A stretch of 64,000 nucleotides of DNA from Phycisphaerales bacterium UBA3190 (GTDB taxonomy: Bacteria; Planctomycetota; Phycisphaerae; Phycisphaerales; UBA1924), in contig DEXG01000036.1 of assembly GCA_002364005.1 (NCBI GenBank), positions 11,938 through 75,937 on the forward strand, read 5' to 3'. Positions 1-7,948 of this stretch are shown here, piece by piece. The notes beneath the pieces were generated by a model that saw only the letters and a program-made list of their open reading frames with translations, was not told where the DNA came from and made no database searches. A program made the position numbers and the translations under genes. Positions within the stretch are counted from its first letter, which is position 1; every line of letters starts with the position of its first letter.

Positions 1-9
1 CGTGGCATC

Positions 10-975
10 GTGCCCAGAAAGCATCGCCTTGGATTTACCCTCATCGAACTCCTGGTGGTGATCGCGATCATCGCCCTGCTGATCGGGATCCTCCTACCGG
101 CGCTGGGTGGGGTCAGAGAGACTGCGCATGCCACCATCTGCACCTCGAACCTGCGTCAACTCGGGCTGGCCAACAGTCTGTATGCGCAGGATTACGACGG
201 CCAGTCGATGCCGACCGGGCGGTTCGAGACTACCCGCGGCGATCGCAATAACCGTGGTGATCTGAACACGATCAACTGGGCTTATCTTTACAACAACCCG
301 GGCAGCCGACGCAAGGGCGTCGGGCTCCTGATGGACTATGTCGACAACGCGACGGAGATCGTTGAGTGTCCCAAGAACGGACGGCGCGATCCGACAGGCA
401 CTGCGGACGACCCGGACAACATCCGCCTCGGGCTGTACTACGGCGACGGCGAACTCAACTTCGATTACACTTTCAATGCCCCGGCCCAGGGGGCAAAGGA
501 CAGCGTCCAGTTTGATGTGTGGTACTCGACTGAGCGGAGCAACACGCTCGGTGCGGTGATCGACAACACCATTCTCTCGACAGCCGCCGATCAGGGTTTC
601 ATCGAGCGCATGCCCGGGCTGCCGCTCATCATCGAGGAGAGCAGCTGGTGGTTCAATAACAACGGGCCCCAGGGTGTCACTGATGGAGGGTGGGGCAACT
701 ACGACCAGTGGACGACGCGTCACAACGGCAAGGGCGGTTCGTATTACCAGGACGGGCATGTCGGGCTCTTTGAGCCGCCGACAAATGGCTATGTCAACGA
801 CGACCCCAACGAAAGCTATGGTGACACGGGCTTCAACTCGTGGAACATCTATGTGCGTCCTGGACACCGCGGGGATCTGTATCGACTCTCGGATCTTGCT
901 GATCCGCAGGCCAACACGCTGCGCGGGTTCAACCCCGGCTACGGCGCGATCAATCACCCTGGACGGTATCGATAA
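10..975 (+). CDS. Prepilin-type protein with H-X9-DG motif
   Basis: The N-terminus carries the type IV pilin/type II secretion prepilin signal: a short basic leader (MPRKHRLG), the cleavage/methylation site GFTLIEL, then a hydrophobic stretch to about residue 32. Near residues 236-248 a His is followed nine residues later by Asp-Gly (H-NGKGGSYYQ-DG), the H-X9-DG motif of the large planctomycete prepilin-like family. It should be cleaved by a prepilin peptidase and held in the inner membrane or a pseudopilus. No secretion or pilus genes are adjacent, so it is a singleton like its relative at 56566. The GTG start at position 10 gives a normal leader, but the frame stays open to the window edge, so an upstream start is possible. 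Confidence 0.8.
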   Translation: MPRKHRLGFTLIELLVVIAIIALLIGILLPALGGVRETAHATICTSNLRQLGLANSLYAQDYDGQSMPTGRFETTRGDRNNRGDLNTINWAYLYNNPGSRRKGVGLLMDYVDNATEIVECPKNGRRDPTGTADDPDNIRLGLYYGDGELNFDYTFNAPAQGAKDSVQFDVWYSTERSNTLGAVIDNTILSTAADQGFIERMPGLPLIIEESSWWFNNNGPQGVTDGGWGNYDQWTTRHNGKGGSYYQDGHVGLFEPPTNGYVNDDPNESYGDTGFNSWNIYVRPGHRGDLYRLSDLADPQANTLRGFNPGYGAINHPGRYR

Positions 976-978
976 AAA

Positions 979-1010
979 GCCCGCACCTTTCAAGTGCGGG
1001 CCGTGGGGTG
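979..1010 (-). terminator. Rho-independent terminator of the YeeE/YedE operon
   Basis: Arms GCCCGCAC (979-986) and GTGCGGGC (994-1001) pair around a 7-nt loop. Read on the minus strand the stem is followed by a T-rich run (RC of 974-978), so it ends transcripts of the minus-strand operon. On the plus strand there is no T tract. Confidence 0.75.
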
Positions 1011-1033
1011 TGCAGTCGGTGGGACCGACGGTT

Positions 1034-1600
1034 TCAGGCGGTGGGGGGAGACGATTGTTTCCGTCCCAAGCGAGGCATGATCAGCACGGCCCCGATCGCG
1101 AGGGGAACGAGCAGAACGAACGGGCTGATGCCGATCTGGTCCGGAATCGTCACCTTGCCGATACTGCCGACTTTCAAGATGTGCGTATTGAGCCAGGGGT
1201 ACATCTCGGCGTAGATGCCCGCACCAACGAGCATGCCCAGCACGCCGACGATCGCATGGCGTGATCCAGCCCCGATCGCGGCAACACCGGTGCCCGGGCA
1301 GTAGCCAAGGATCACCATGCCCACACCGAAGATCAGCCCGCCGAGGGTATTGGCGAGCAGTTCGGTGCCCTTGACATGCAGCGGGATGTCCATGCCCATG
1401 GCTCGCATGGAGTAGATGCCGAGACCGCCGACGATGATGGCGGTGAGCATGACCTTGAGGACGGTGAAGTCCTTGAGGCGGAACTGGTTGACGATGACAT
1501 CGAAGCTGGCGACGCCGCCCTTGAAGAGCAGGAAGCCGAATACGAGCCCGGTGAGCGAGCCGAGCAGGAGTGTGGTTGGGTCAGCGAACCATGCGTTCAT
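1034..1600 (-). CDS. YeeE/YedE-family membrane protein (second half of split sulfur transporter)
   Basis: A 188-residue multi-pass membrane protein of the YeeE/YedE (DUF6691-like) family, whose members move sulfur compounds such as thiosulfate across the inner membrane. The family hallmark GYCPGTGVAAIGAG has its conserved cysteine at residue 101. The first ~60 residues contain two hydrophobic helices. A longer frame continues upstream, but the residues before this ATG are antisense-like and arginine-rich. The ATG overlaps the previous gene's stop as ATGA and follows an AAAGGTGG ribosome site. It probably forms one transporter with the 193-residue protein encoded just upstream. The substrate is inferred from the family only. 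Confidence 0.82.
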   Translation of the reverse strand: MNAWFADPTTLLLGSLTGLVFGFLLFKGGVASFDVIVNQFRLKDFTVLKVMLTAIIVGGLGIYSMRAMGMDIPLHVKGTELLANTLGGLIFGVGMVILGYCPGTGVAAIGAGSRHAIVGVLGMLVGAGIYAEMYPWLNTHILKVGSIGKVTIPDQIGISPFVLLVPLAIGAVLIMPRLGRKQSSPPTA

Positions 1601-2178
1601 GATGCACCACCTTTCTGGTTTCGATTGAGCTTGGAATAAAGGAGCATGGCGGTCGGAACGCCGCTGGCAAACATGGCCGCGAGGAAGATCCAGCCGGAAG
1701 TGGAAAGCTGCATACCACCCGAGAGACCGTGCCCCGAGGTGCAGCCGCCGGCCATGCGTGCACCGAAGATCAAGATGGCACCACCCACGAAAGCCCCCAG
1801 CATGCGTTTGGGAACCGATGGGCCGAAGCGTTGTACCCAAAGCTCGGGGACCGACTCGCCTTTGACCGGGCCAGAGAGCCGGGCGGCGATGAATGCGCCC
1901 ATGGCCAGAAACACGACGAGGGCGAACTGCCATTCAAATACGGGCTTGGGTTCGCCAGCAGTGCCGAGGTACTTCACGAAATACGGCTCGGACTCAACAT
2001 GCTCCGATGCCACAAGGCGTTCGATCCCGCCCGCAGCACGGACCATCGTGGTAGAGGTCCCCAGCGCCTTGTTCATGGTGGCGAAGGTGATCCATGAGAG
2101 GATACCCAGAAGCGTCCCCACAAGGTAGGGAGACCATCGGCGCGCTTTCATGAGTCTTCCAATGGGGTTGGCCGACAT
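1597..2178 (-). CDS. YeeE/YedE-family membrane protein (first half of split sulfur transporter)
   Basis: A 193-residue membrane protein with hydrophobic segments near residues 18-35, 84-100, 126-142 and 160-180. The motif GGCTSGHGLSGG, with its cysteine at residue 146, is the conserved sulfur-relay cysteine motif of YeeE/YedE proteins. The start has a strong AAAGGAG site 7 nt upstream. It is translationally coupled by ATGA to the second half. A palindromic operator lies 17 nt before the start codon, so the pair is probably repressed by the ArsR-type regulator encoded immediately upstream. Neighbouring sulfur-oxidation enzymes (rhodanese, persulfide dioxygenase) are absent here. Confidence 0.82.
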   Translation of the reverse strand: MSANPIGRLMKARRWSPYLVGTLLGILSWITFATMNKALGTSTTMVRAAGGIERLVASEHVESEPYFVKYLGTAGEPKPVFEWQFALVVFLAMGAFIAARLSGPVKGESVPELWVQRFGPSVPKRMLGAFVGGAILIFGARMAGGCTSGHGLSGGMQLSTSGWIFLAAMFASGVPTAMLLYSKLNRNQKGGAS

Positions 2179-2194
2179 GTCGCAGCTCCTTTCG

Positions 2195-2212
2195 TATCGC
2201 GATTAAGCGATA
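2195..2212 (-). promoter_or_regulatory. ArsR-type operator before the YeeE/YedE genes
   Basis: Perfect inverted repeat TATCGC-N6-GCGATA. The six spacer bases include the TAA stop codon (2203-2205) of the regulator gene, so the operator is partly written in the regulator's last codons. The same repeat occurs at 2561-2578 before the regulator itself. Confidence 0.75.
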
Positions 2213-2550
2213 TTATGTGTGTCTTTGCGCTCAGGCACCACTGTCGCGGGCATGCGGTAGCGGGCCTGAATGCACTGAATGATCGATCGCATCCCGGGCT
2301 CGATGACCCAGCAGATCATGCGCCGCCCATCGCGTTCCATGGCAATCAGGCCGTGCTCGCGAAGGCGTTTGAGATGCTCAGAAGTGACATTCTGAGGCGT
2401 ATTCGTGGCTTGGGCGATCTCCCCAACACTCATCCGGTTGTCGAGGAGCATCTCGACGATCTGCAGGCGGACCGGGTGAGCGATCACTTTCAGGCATTGA
2501 GCTGCTTCTCGGAGATGCTCGATCGGGGTGAGGGCGTCTATGGGGGGCAT
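2203..2550 (-). CDS. ArsR-family winged-helix repressor
   Basis: A 115-residue DNA-binding repressor. The recognition region (SVGEIAQATNTPQNVTSEHL, then KRLREHGLI) is a classical ArsR winged helix-turn-helix. Three cysteines (C19, one in MICWVI and one in IIQCIQ) could act as a thiol or persulfide switch, as in BigR/SqrR, but no metal-binding CVC motif is present. The start is set at ATG 2550: a TACTAT -10 element lies 6 nt upstream, and the preceding in-frame residues are unlikely to be coding. Two copies of one palindrome flank the gene, indicating autoregulation and control of the downstream YeeE/YedE pair. Sensing of a reactive sulfur species is inferred from the operon. Confidence 0.82.
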   Translation of the reverse strand: MPPIDALTPIEHLREAAQCLKVIAHPVRLQIVEMLLDNRMSVGEIAQATNTPQNVTSEHLKRLREHGLIAMERDGRRMICWVIEPGMRSIIQCIQARYRMPATVVPERKDTHNIA

Positions 2551-2556
2551 GAGTGA

Positions 2557-2562
2557 ATAGTA
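2557..2562 (-). promoter_or_regulatory. -10 element (TACTAT) of the arsR-like gene
   Basis: The hexamer is 6 nt before the ATG at 2550, so transcription should begin at or next to the start codon. It overlaps the first two bases of the operator at 2561-2578. Confidence 0.6.
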
Positions 2563-2578
2563 TCGCGTTAGTGCGATA
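2561..2578 (-). promoter_or_regulatory. ArsR-type operator controlling the repressor gene
   Basis: Perfect inverted repeat TATCGC-N6-GCGATA, same arms and spacing as 2195-2212. It overlaps the -10 element, so binding would block polymerase (autorepression). Confidence 0.75.
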
Positions 2579-2711
2579 TATTCAAGTGGTGTGCGAAGTG
2601 AGCTTCGCTGAAAAGGAAATCTGACCACAATCGCAGCCGGGCCTACGATCTCGACCCGCGATTCAGGCGTGTTTCGTGGGCACACTCGACCCAATCACTG
2701 GAGATGCCAGC

Positions 2712-3182
2712 ATGGAAACGACACTCATTATCCTCAAGCCCGATGCCGTTCAGCGTGGGCTCATGGGCAAGATCATCACCCGATTCGAAGAGAAGGGCCT
2801 GGCCATCGTCGGCATGAAAATGATGACGATCAGCCAAGAGCTGGCCGCGACCCACTACGAAGCACACAAAGAGCGTCCGTTCTACAACGGGCTTGTTGGT
2901 TTCATGACCAGCTCACCCGTGCTTGTCATGGCCGTGCGTGGTGTGGGCGCCATCGCCATCAGCCGTTCGATGATGGGGGCGACCTTTGGTTCGCAGGCCG
3001 ACGCTGGCACGATCCGTGGCGACTTCGGTGTTTCCAACTCGTTCAACCTGATCCATGGCTCAGACAGCCCCGAAGCAGCTGAGCGTGAACTGGGACTCTT
3101 CTTCAACGATGGTGAGGTCCTCGAGCTTGACCGTGCGATTGAAAGCTGGGTCTATGACATGGCCGGCGGCTCGCCTGAATAA
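2712..3182 (+). CDS. ndk: Nucleoside diphosphate kinase
   Basis: Transfers the gamma-phosphate of ATP to other nucleoside diphosphates through a phosphohistidine. The 156-residue protein starts with the canonical METTLIILKPDAVQRG. It contains the active-site histidine at residue 115 within SFNLIHGSDSPE. Family length is 140-150 residues, so it is complete. The ATG at 2712 is preceded by GGAG at good spacing; an upstream in-frame start at 2676 would add twelve residues not seen in the family. It is monocistronic, followed by a strong terminator. Confidence 0.95.
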   Translation: METTLIILKPDAVQRGLMGKIITRFEEKGLAIVGMKMMTISQELAATHYEAHKERPFYNGLVGFMTSSPVLVMAVRGVGAIAISRSMMGATFGSQADAGTIRGDFGVSNSFNLIHGSDSPEAAERELGLFFNDGEVLELDRAIESWVYDMAGGSPE

Positions 3183-3214
3183 GATCTTTATGCCCAGGCA
3201 TTAAGACCGCGTGA

Positions 3215-3246
3215 AAACCCCCGTCGATACGGGGGTTTCTTTCTTT
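3215..3246 (+). terminator. Rho-independent terminator after ndk
   Basis: Perfect 10-bp arms AAACCCCCGT (3215-3224) and ACGGGGGTTT (3229-3238) with a CGAT loop, followed by a T-rich tail. Confidence 0.9.
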
Positions 3247-3350
3247 TGGTTGTCCCAGCGTGGGAATCATACGAACGAGAGATCCTCCATGAATCTTGGT
3301 CATGCGAGGGCAACAGTTCGGTATTTTCAACGATTCCAAAGGAGAGAGAT

Positions 3351-4007
3351 ATGAACCGTTTCGCAGCAATCGTCGCAATCGCAGGTGCATCAGTCGTCGC
3401 AAACGCGGGTGTGTACGAAAGCTTTGAGCTTGGCACTGGCGCACTCGATCAGGGCTTCCAGATCGAGCAGGGTGGTGTCGGTACCGCGCCGTACTTTATG
3501 AACGCCCAGGGCAATGATGACAGCTTCCAGGAGTTCTATGTGATGCGCTTCGACCTGAGCGCCTTTAGCGGTGCTGCCGTCCAGGGCGTCACCATCGACC
3601 TTACCCACTCGGAAGCGTTCTTCTCAACCTCGGGTCTCGTGCAGCTGAGCTACTCGACCGATGACTCGTTCGATCTGAACTCACTCGTGGCAGACGCAAA
3701 CACGGTCGGCGGCAACGCTCAGCTCGCTGCTTCGCAGGTCGCGCTGTTCGACTTCGTCACCGGCAACGACGGCGTCACTGACACGATCAGCCTGAACGAT
3801 GTCGATGGGCTCTTCGCGGACATCGAATCAGGCAGCATGATCACCCTGATCCTCGAAGCCGCCGAGTCAACCACATCGGCAACATACGCTGGTCTGGGCA
3901 ACACGGCAAACGGCGGCCCCGTGCTGAATGTCGTCGTCCCAACTCCCGGTTCACTCGCTTTGATCGGCCTTGGTGGACTGATATCCACACGCCGTCGCCG
4001 TGCATAA
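3351..4007 (+). CDS. Secreted protein with PEP-CTERM-like sorting tail
   Basis: A 218-residue exported protein: signal peptide MNRFAAIVAIAGASVVANAG, then a beta-rich acidic domain (about residues 22-195) of unknown function. It ends in a sorting tail, VPTPGSLALIGLGGLISTRRRRA, i.e. proline-containing motif, hydrophobic GLGGL helix and arginine cluster. Such tails are cut by exosortase-type enzymes and lead to surface attachment or release. The ATG at 3351 follows an AAGGAGAGAG site; the longer frame from 3246 lacks a signal peptide. No exosortase is in the window. The tail closely matches that of the protein at 37898. Confidence 0.75.
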   Translation: MNRFAAIVAIAGASVVANAGVYESFELGTGALDQGFQIEQGGVGTAPYFMNAQGNDDSFQEFYVMRFDLSAFSGAAVQGVTIDLTHSEAFFSTSGLVQLSYSTDDSFDLNSLVADANTVGGNAQLAASQVALFDFVTGNDGVTDTISLNDVDGLFADIESGSMITLILEAAESTTSATYAGLGNTANGGPVLNVVVPTPGSLALIGLGGLISTRRRRA

Positions 4008-4035
4008 CCCAAGCTGAGACATCTCCATGCAAAAG

Positions 4036-4064
4036 AAACACCCCGCAAGCCGCGGGGTGTTTTT
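4036..4064 (+). terminator. Rho-independent terminator
   Basis: Arms AAACACCCCGC (4036-4046) and GCGGGGTGTTT (4052-4062), 5-nt loop, then Ts. Ends the PEP-CTERM-like gene. Confidence 0.88.
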
Positions 4065-4119
4065 CGATGGTCATTGAGGGGTGTCAGATGTTGTGCCGTG
4101 TCGCAAAGCGAGGCGCGAA

Positions 4120-4347
4120 CTACTGAGCGGTTGCGGGCTTGATCTCGCCGATGACCGATGGTGCGTCGTCGATTTCTTCGACGATCTGGTCGGCGATCTC
4201 GCGACGGTGAATCTCAACATCACGCGGGAAGTCGAAGGCCACGCGTACGCGTTCACCCTTGACACTGGCAATGCGGACCACGCCGATCGGGTTCTTGGGA
4301 TCACCGATGACGACTTCTTCACCTTCTCTGCGGGTTATGACAAGCAT
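4120..4347 (-). CDS. csrA: Carbon storage regulator CsrA
   Basis: A 75-residue RNA-binding post-transcriptional regulator that blocks or stabilises mRNAs at GGA loops. The N-terminus MLVITRREGEEVVIGD and the central VRIASVKGERVRVAFDFP with HRREIADQI are diagnostic for CsrA/RsmA. Length is slightly above the usual 61-70 because of an acidic and alanine-containing C-terminal tail. The start has GGAGTAG 8 nt upstream. A recognisable promoter sits about 50 nt upstream. No flagellar genes (the usual neighbours in many bacteria) are close by. Confidence 0.93.
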   Translation of the reverse strand: MLVITRREGEEVVIGDPKNPIGVVRIASVKGERVRVAFDFPRDVEIHRREIADQIVEEIDDAPSVIGEIKPATAQ

Positions 4348-4659
4348 CCGTTGCTACTCCAAAAAACATCGGAACCGTCGTGTCCCGAGCATGATGAGTA
4401 TATCACCCCCCAAGACCCATGCAAGGAGAATTGGCTAAACCCTGATTTCGAAACGAATTAGAGACTTTGCCCCCTGAGCCTCTCAAAACCGGCCTGATGA
4501 GCGTTGAAAGTACTTGCTGGAACCAAACCCAGCAGAGAACGGTGCAACCCTTCTTGCCAGATTGGCAATCTTTGCGCCTTGCTCACCCCAGCGGGTTTCG
4601 AGAATGCGATGTGATGCAAGAGGCGTAGTAGGGGATTGGCCAGGGGAATCGACTGCTGG
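4348..4659. other. 312-bp intergenic region: csrA promoter, otherwise empty
   Basis: The csrA-proximal 80 bp hold a minus-strand promoter and a leader. From about 4440 to 4659 I find no gene, repeat or terminator that I can support; short open frames on both strands have no recognisable features. Confidence 0.5.
4397..4424 (-). promoter_or_regulatory. csrA: Sigma-70-type promoter of csrA
   Basis: On the minus strand, -35 TTGCAT (RC of 4419-4424), 16-nt spacer and -10 TATACT (RC of 4397-4402). Predicts a leader of about 45 nt before the csrA start, unlike the leaderless genes elsewhere in the window. Confidence 0.6.
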
Positions 4660-4962
4660 TCAGGATTCTTCGATGGCTTCAACGCCCGTGACTTCGGGGA
4701 CATAGGTCTTGAGATTCTGTTCGATCCCGAGGCGGAGCGTCATGTTTGAAGACGGGCAGCCGACGCAGGCACCGTGCATTCGAATACGAACAACACCGTC
4801 CTGAGTCACCTCGATGAGTTCGATATCGCCGCCGTCGTTCTGGACGGCTGGTCTGATTCGATCGATGACCATCGCAACGCGCTCGTTGACCGAGACGCCA
4901 ACCTGATCTGCATCGGGCTGTGTGTCGTCGATCGGGTTGCCGCCTTGTGTCACATGCACCAT
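4660..4962 (-). CDS. NifU-type Fe-S scaffold/carrier protein
   Basis: A 100-residue protein with the NifU C-terminal domain: IRPAVQNDGGDIELI followed by HGACVGCPSSNMTL. The CxxC pair (C66, C69) binds a transient 4Fe-4S cluster that is handed to client proteins. It is a stand-alone domain like NfuA-type carriers without the A-type domain. Start choice is uncertain: ATG 4962 gives a normal length; ATG 5001 would add 13 residues, and neither has a clear ribosome site. It is divergent from the lipoprotein gene at 5028. Confidence 0.88.
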   Translation of the reverse strand: MVHVTQGGNPIDDTQPDADQVGVSVNERVAMVIDRIRPAVQNDGGDIELIEVTQDGVVRIRMHGACVGCPSSNMTLRLGIEQNLKTYVPEVTGVEAIEES

Positions 4963-5014
4963 GCGGGATGATAGGTGAACACCGGGCTCGGCTTCCAGCA
5001 TGCGGCGGATGCAC

Positions 5015-5020
5015 TACACT
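5015..5020 (+). promoter_or_regulatory. -10 element (TACACT) 7 nt before the lipoprotein start
   Basis: TACACT-N7-ATG; no ribosome site. Consistent with a leaderless mRNA starting at 5028. Confidence 0.55.
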
Positions 5021-5027
5021 AAAGGCA

Positions 5028-6569
5028 ATGAAAACGCTCGCCAAAGCCACTCTGATCGTGTTGAGTCTCTCGCTGCCCCTGATGATTTCCTGCTCAACAA
5101 GCAGCAGATTTGAGCCGACGGGCAACCCGTTGCTCGATCTCCGCAACCCGGAACTCCTCGAACGGGACCGGATCGCGGCTGCCCGGGCCGCGTGGAGCGA
5201 GGTGGAGGAGGGGATCCGTGACAGGGAACGCACCCGCTACGCCCTCAAGAACCTTGCCTGGTCCGGGGGGACCGAACGCCCGCTGCGTTTAACGGTGATC
5301 GAGCTGCTGATGTCTGACGAGTCGCCCGAGGGGAACGCCGATTCGCGTGCGATGGCCCGGCTGATGCTCCCCAACGAGAAGGACACTGAAGCGGTACGGA
5401 TCATCGCGGTGCGTGCCGTCGAATCGGATTGGGATGACCTGGCCCCTGCCCTTGTAAGGAGCCTGGCCCGCCCTGATTCAGCGGTGCCTGACCGTGAGCG
5501 AATCGAATACCTCGCATTGCAGGAACTTCGACCCGGCGTGCCGATCGAGCAGGTCGTGTTTGATGTGTTCTTGAACCCGGGTCAGGGGGGCGGTGATAAC
5601 CAGGAGGTTACGGTCCTGCGTTCCCTCCAACGCACGCGCGATGAAGCGTGGGGGCTCCTTGGGCGTCTTGACCCGAGCGGGACACTGCGGAAACAACTGA
5701 TCGCTTCGCCTTCCTCGCTTGATGCTGAAACCAGCGCTGAATCACGCCAGATGATCCTCGATCTTCGAGCCATCCAGGACGAGTTGGGTGTCATCCCGAA
5801 TACCGCAATGGAAATCGCTTGGCTAACTTCCCTGCGCCATCACAGCGATCCTCGAAACAGCACCCAGAACACCGCATGGTGGGGCGAGGTCGCCAACGCG
5901 GTCTCAATGCTCGATGCCGCCCAACGCCAAGGGCTCCGCATGCGTCACCTGGAACCGGTGCGTTGGGCGAGCCAGAATCGTCCAGCTTGGCTGGGGCTGG
6001 ATCACGAGGCCTTGTACGCCGTGCTCAACACCCGTCTGAGCGGGCGTGTGGTGTACAAACGCAAGGCGGAGAAGGGCGAGCCCATTCGCCAGGAGCGACT
6101 CGGCGATTGGGTCAGTATGCTCAGCTGGGGCGACCTTCTGAGCATCCTGATTGTGGATGAAGCGCTGCAGAACCCGATCGTCGTCGAGCAGCTGTTCACA
6201 CAGCGGGCCCTCGACCGGAAGGATACTTCTACCGAATACGGCGGGATCATCGAGACCGATCCGGATACCGGCTGGCGAGCCGTGCTCTTCCGCCCGCGCC
6301 AGCGGGATCGTGTGAGCGATCAGCGTTTCGTTGCCAGTGATGACATGTTCCGGTTTAGTGATCGCGCGTTGGCGCATTATCACTTCCACGCGGACCAACG
6401 GGACAACACCCGCTACGCGGGACCCTCGCATGGCGATCAGGTGAATGCTGCCCACTCGGCACGCACCAACATTGTGCTGACCTCGATGGGTGAGGATACG
6501 CTGGGCGTTGATGTGTACTTCGATCACGGCGCGGTCATCGACCTCGGACGCCTCGAGTACGACGAGTGA
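5028..6569 (+). CDS. Putative lipoprotein of unknown function
   Basis: A 513-residue protein with a lipoprotein signal: basic MKTLAKA, hydrophobic stretch, then LMISC with cysteine at about residue 20. The region up to about residue 190 (repeated Ala/Leu/Arg helices such as MARLMLPNE and ALVRSLARPD) resembles helical HEAT-like repeats, but I cannot assign a family. The remainder is a mixed domain with no catalytic motif I recognise. The ATG at 5028 is supported by the signal peptide and the adjacent -10 element. It stands alone between the divergent NifU gene and the succinyltransferase-pathway cluster. Confidence 0.65.
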   Translation: MKTLAKATLIVLSLSLPLMISCSTSSRFEPTGNPLLDLRNPELLERDRIAAARAAWSEVEEGIRDRERTRYALKNLAWSGGTERPLRLTVIELLMSDESPEGNADSRAMARLMLPNEKDTEAVRIIAVRAVESDWDDLAPALVRSLARPDSAVPDRERIEYLALQELRPGVPIEQVVFDVFLNPGQGGGDNQEVTVLRSLQRTRDEAWGLLGRLDPSGTLRKQLIASPSSLDAETSAESRQMILDLRAIQDELGVIPNTAMEIAWLTSLRHHSDPRNSTQNTAWWGEVANAVSMLDAAQRQGLRMRHLEPVRWASQNRPAWLGLDHEALYAVLNTRLSGRVVYKRKAEKGEPIRQERLGDWVSMLSWGDLLSILIVDEALQNPIVVEQLFTQRALDRKDTSTEYGGIIETDPDTGWRAVLFRPRQRDRVSDQRFVASDDMFRFSDRALAHYHFHADQRDNTRYAGPSHGDQVNAAHSARTNIVLTSMGEDTLGVDVYFDHGAVIDLGRLEYDE

Positions 6570-6691
6570 TTGACAACCGGGGCGATGTCTTTTCGTAAGA
6601 ATTTCGATATCGCTTCTGGCCCTATTGAGTTTAAACCTTGATCGCAAGAAATCGCCGCTCTCGTCGCTGGAAGCCGGTTTTCGCGCCCCCA

Positions 6692-6697
6692 TACACT
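6692..6697 (+). promoter_or_regulatory. -10 element (TACACT) 5 nt before the M20 hydrolase start
   Basis: TACACT-N5-GTG. Supports GTG 6703 as start and promoter of the 6703-12247 operon. Confidence 0.55.
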
Positions 6698-6702
6698 GGT
6701 TC

Positions 6703-7917
6703 GTGCAACTCACAGAAATAGAACAACGCGTCGCCAACGAGATCGAACAGCGGGCCCACGACTTGCTGGAAGATCTTCGTCTTCATGTCTCCATCCCCAC
6801 GGGGGGCAACAACCAGTCGGCGATCGAGGAGACGCGCGAACGCTTCGGTTTGCGTCTCAAGGAACTCGGCTGCACGACCCACATGATCCCGGGCGATCCC
6901 AAGCCCGAATGGCTGCTCGGCGGACAGCAGAGCGACTACACCCCGCCGACCGCGGTCTGCGAGCGACTCAACGGCGCAACGCAGAATCGTGTCATGATCG
7001 CCGGCCACCTGGACACGGTGCACGACCCAAACGGTGACTTTCTGGACCTGAGCATCGCCCCGGGTGGCAAGACCGCCATCGGCCCGGGCTGTGTCGACAT
7101 GAAGGGGGGGCTCGTGATCGCTGTGGCGGCTCTCGAAGCCCTTGAATCGTGCGGCGTGGCGGCGAACTGGACCTTCACGCTCAACGCCGACGAAGAGACT
7201 GGCACCTACCACAGCGAGCAGGCCCTGCGGGACCAGGCCAAACTGCACGACTTTGGGATCGCGCTCGAGCCCGCACTCCCGGGTGGCGAGCTGGCGATCG
7301 AACGGGTTGGCTCGGGTCAGTTCATGATCGAGACCATGGGCAAGAGCGCTCATGTCGGGCGTGCCTTCACCGAGGGTGTTTCGGCGGTGGTTGAGCTGGC
7401 CCGCTGCATCACGGAATCGGCGAAGTTCCCTGAGCCCGAGCGAGGCAAGATCCTCAATATCGGACCAGTCCGGGGTGGGGTTGCGACGAACGCGGTGCCT
7501 GATTCTGCGGCCGCATGGGGGAATGTCCGCTTCGCGGATCAATCGATTGCCGATGAACTGACCATGCAGCTCCAAGCCCTGCAAACCCCTGAAGACGCGA
7601 TGCCCCGGGTTGTTGTGCGCCATAGCTTCAACCGCCCGGCCAAGCCGCTGATCCCCGAGACCGAGCAGCTGGCTTTGCGTGCTCGCGGTGTCGCGGAAGC
7701 ATTGGGGCAGAAGCTGCCTTTCAAATCAACCGGCGGCGTCTGCGATGGCAACATCCTGCAGAACGCCGGCCTGCCCACCATCGACACGCTGGGCGTGCGC
7801 GGCGGCGGGTTGCATACCAAAGACGAATGGATCGAACTTCCCAGCCTCGTTGAACGCTGCCAGCTGCTCGCGATTCTCATCGCGCGCCTCTCGGCAGGCG
7901 GTTCCGCGGCACTGTAA
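6703..7917 (+). CDS. M20-family metallohydrolase (carboxypeptidase G2-like)
   Basis: A 404-residue zinc hydrolase of the M20 family, which cleaves amide bonds of N-acyl amino acids or peptides. Visible ligands: His in IAGHLDTVHD, bridging Asp in GPGCVDMKGG, catalytic Glu-Glu in NADEETGTYHS, Glu in IALEPALPGG and the C-terminal His in GGLHTKDEW. The subfamily resembles glutamate carboxypeptidase, which removes glutamate from N-acyl-glutamates. It lies 31 bp before the aminotransferase-AstA-AstD genes, so removal of succinate from succinylglutamate (the AstE step) is a reasonable inference. GTG 6703 is preferred over the upstream start at 6625, because a -10 hexamer sits just before it. Confidence 0.82.
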   Translation: MQLTEIEQRVANEIEQRAHDLLEDLRLHVSIPTGGNNQSAIEETRERFGLRLKELGCTTHMIPGDPKPEWLLGGQQSDYTPPTAVCERLNGATQNRVMIAGHLDTVHDPNGDFLDLSIAPGGKTAIGPGCVDMKGGLVIAVAALEALESCGVAANWTFTLNADEETGTYHSEQALRDQAKLHDFGIALEPALPGGELAIERVGSGQFMIETMGKSAHVGRAFTEGVSAVVELARCITESAKFPEPERGKILNIGPVRGGVATNAVPDSAAAWGNVRFADQSIADELTMQLQALQTPEDAMPRVVVRHSFNRPAKPLIPETEQLALRARGVAEALGQKLPFKSTGGVCDGNILQNAGLPTIDTLGVRGGGLHTKDEWIELPSLVERCQLLAILIARLSAGGSAAL

Positions 7918-7948
7918 ACCTCATTTCTGAATACAGAGGAGCAATGTC

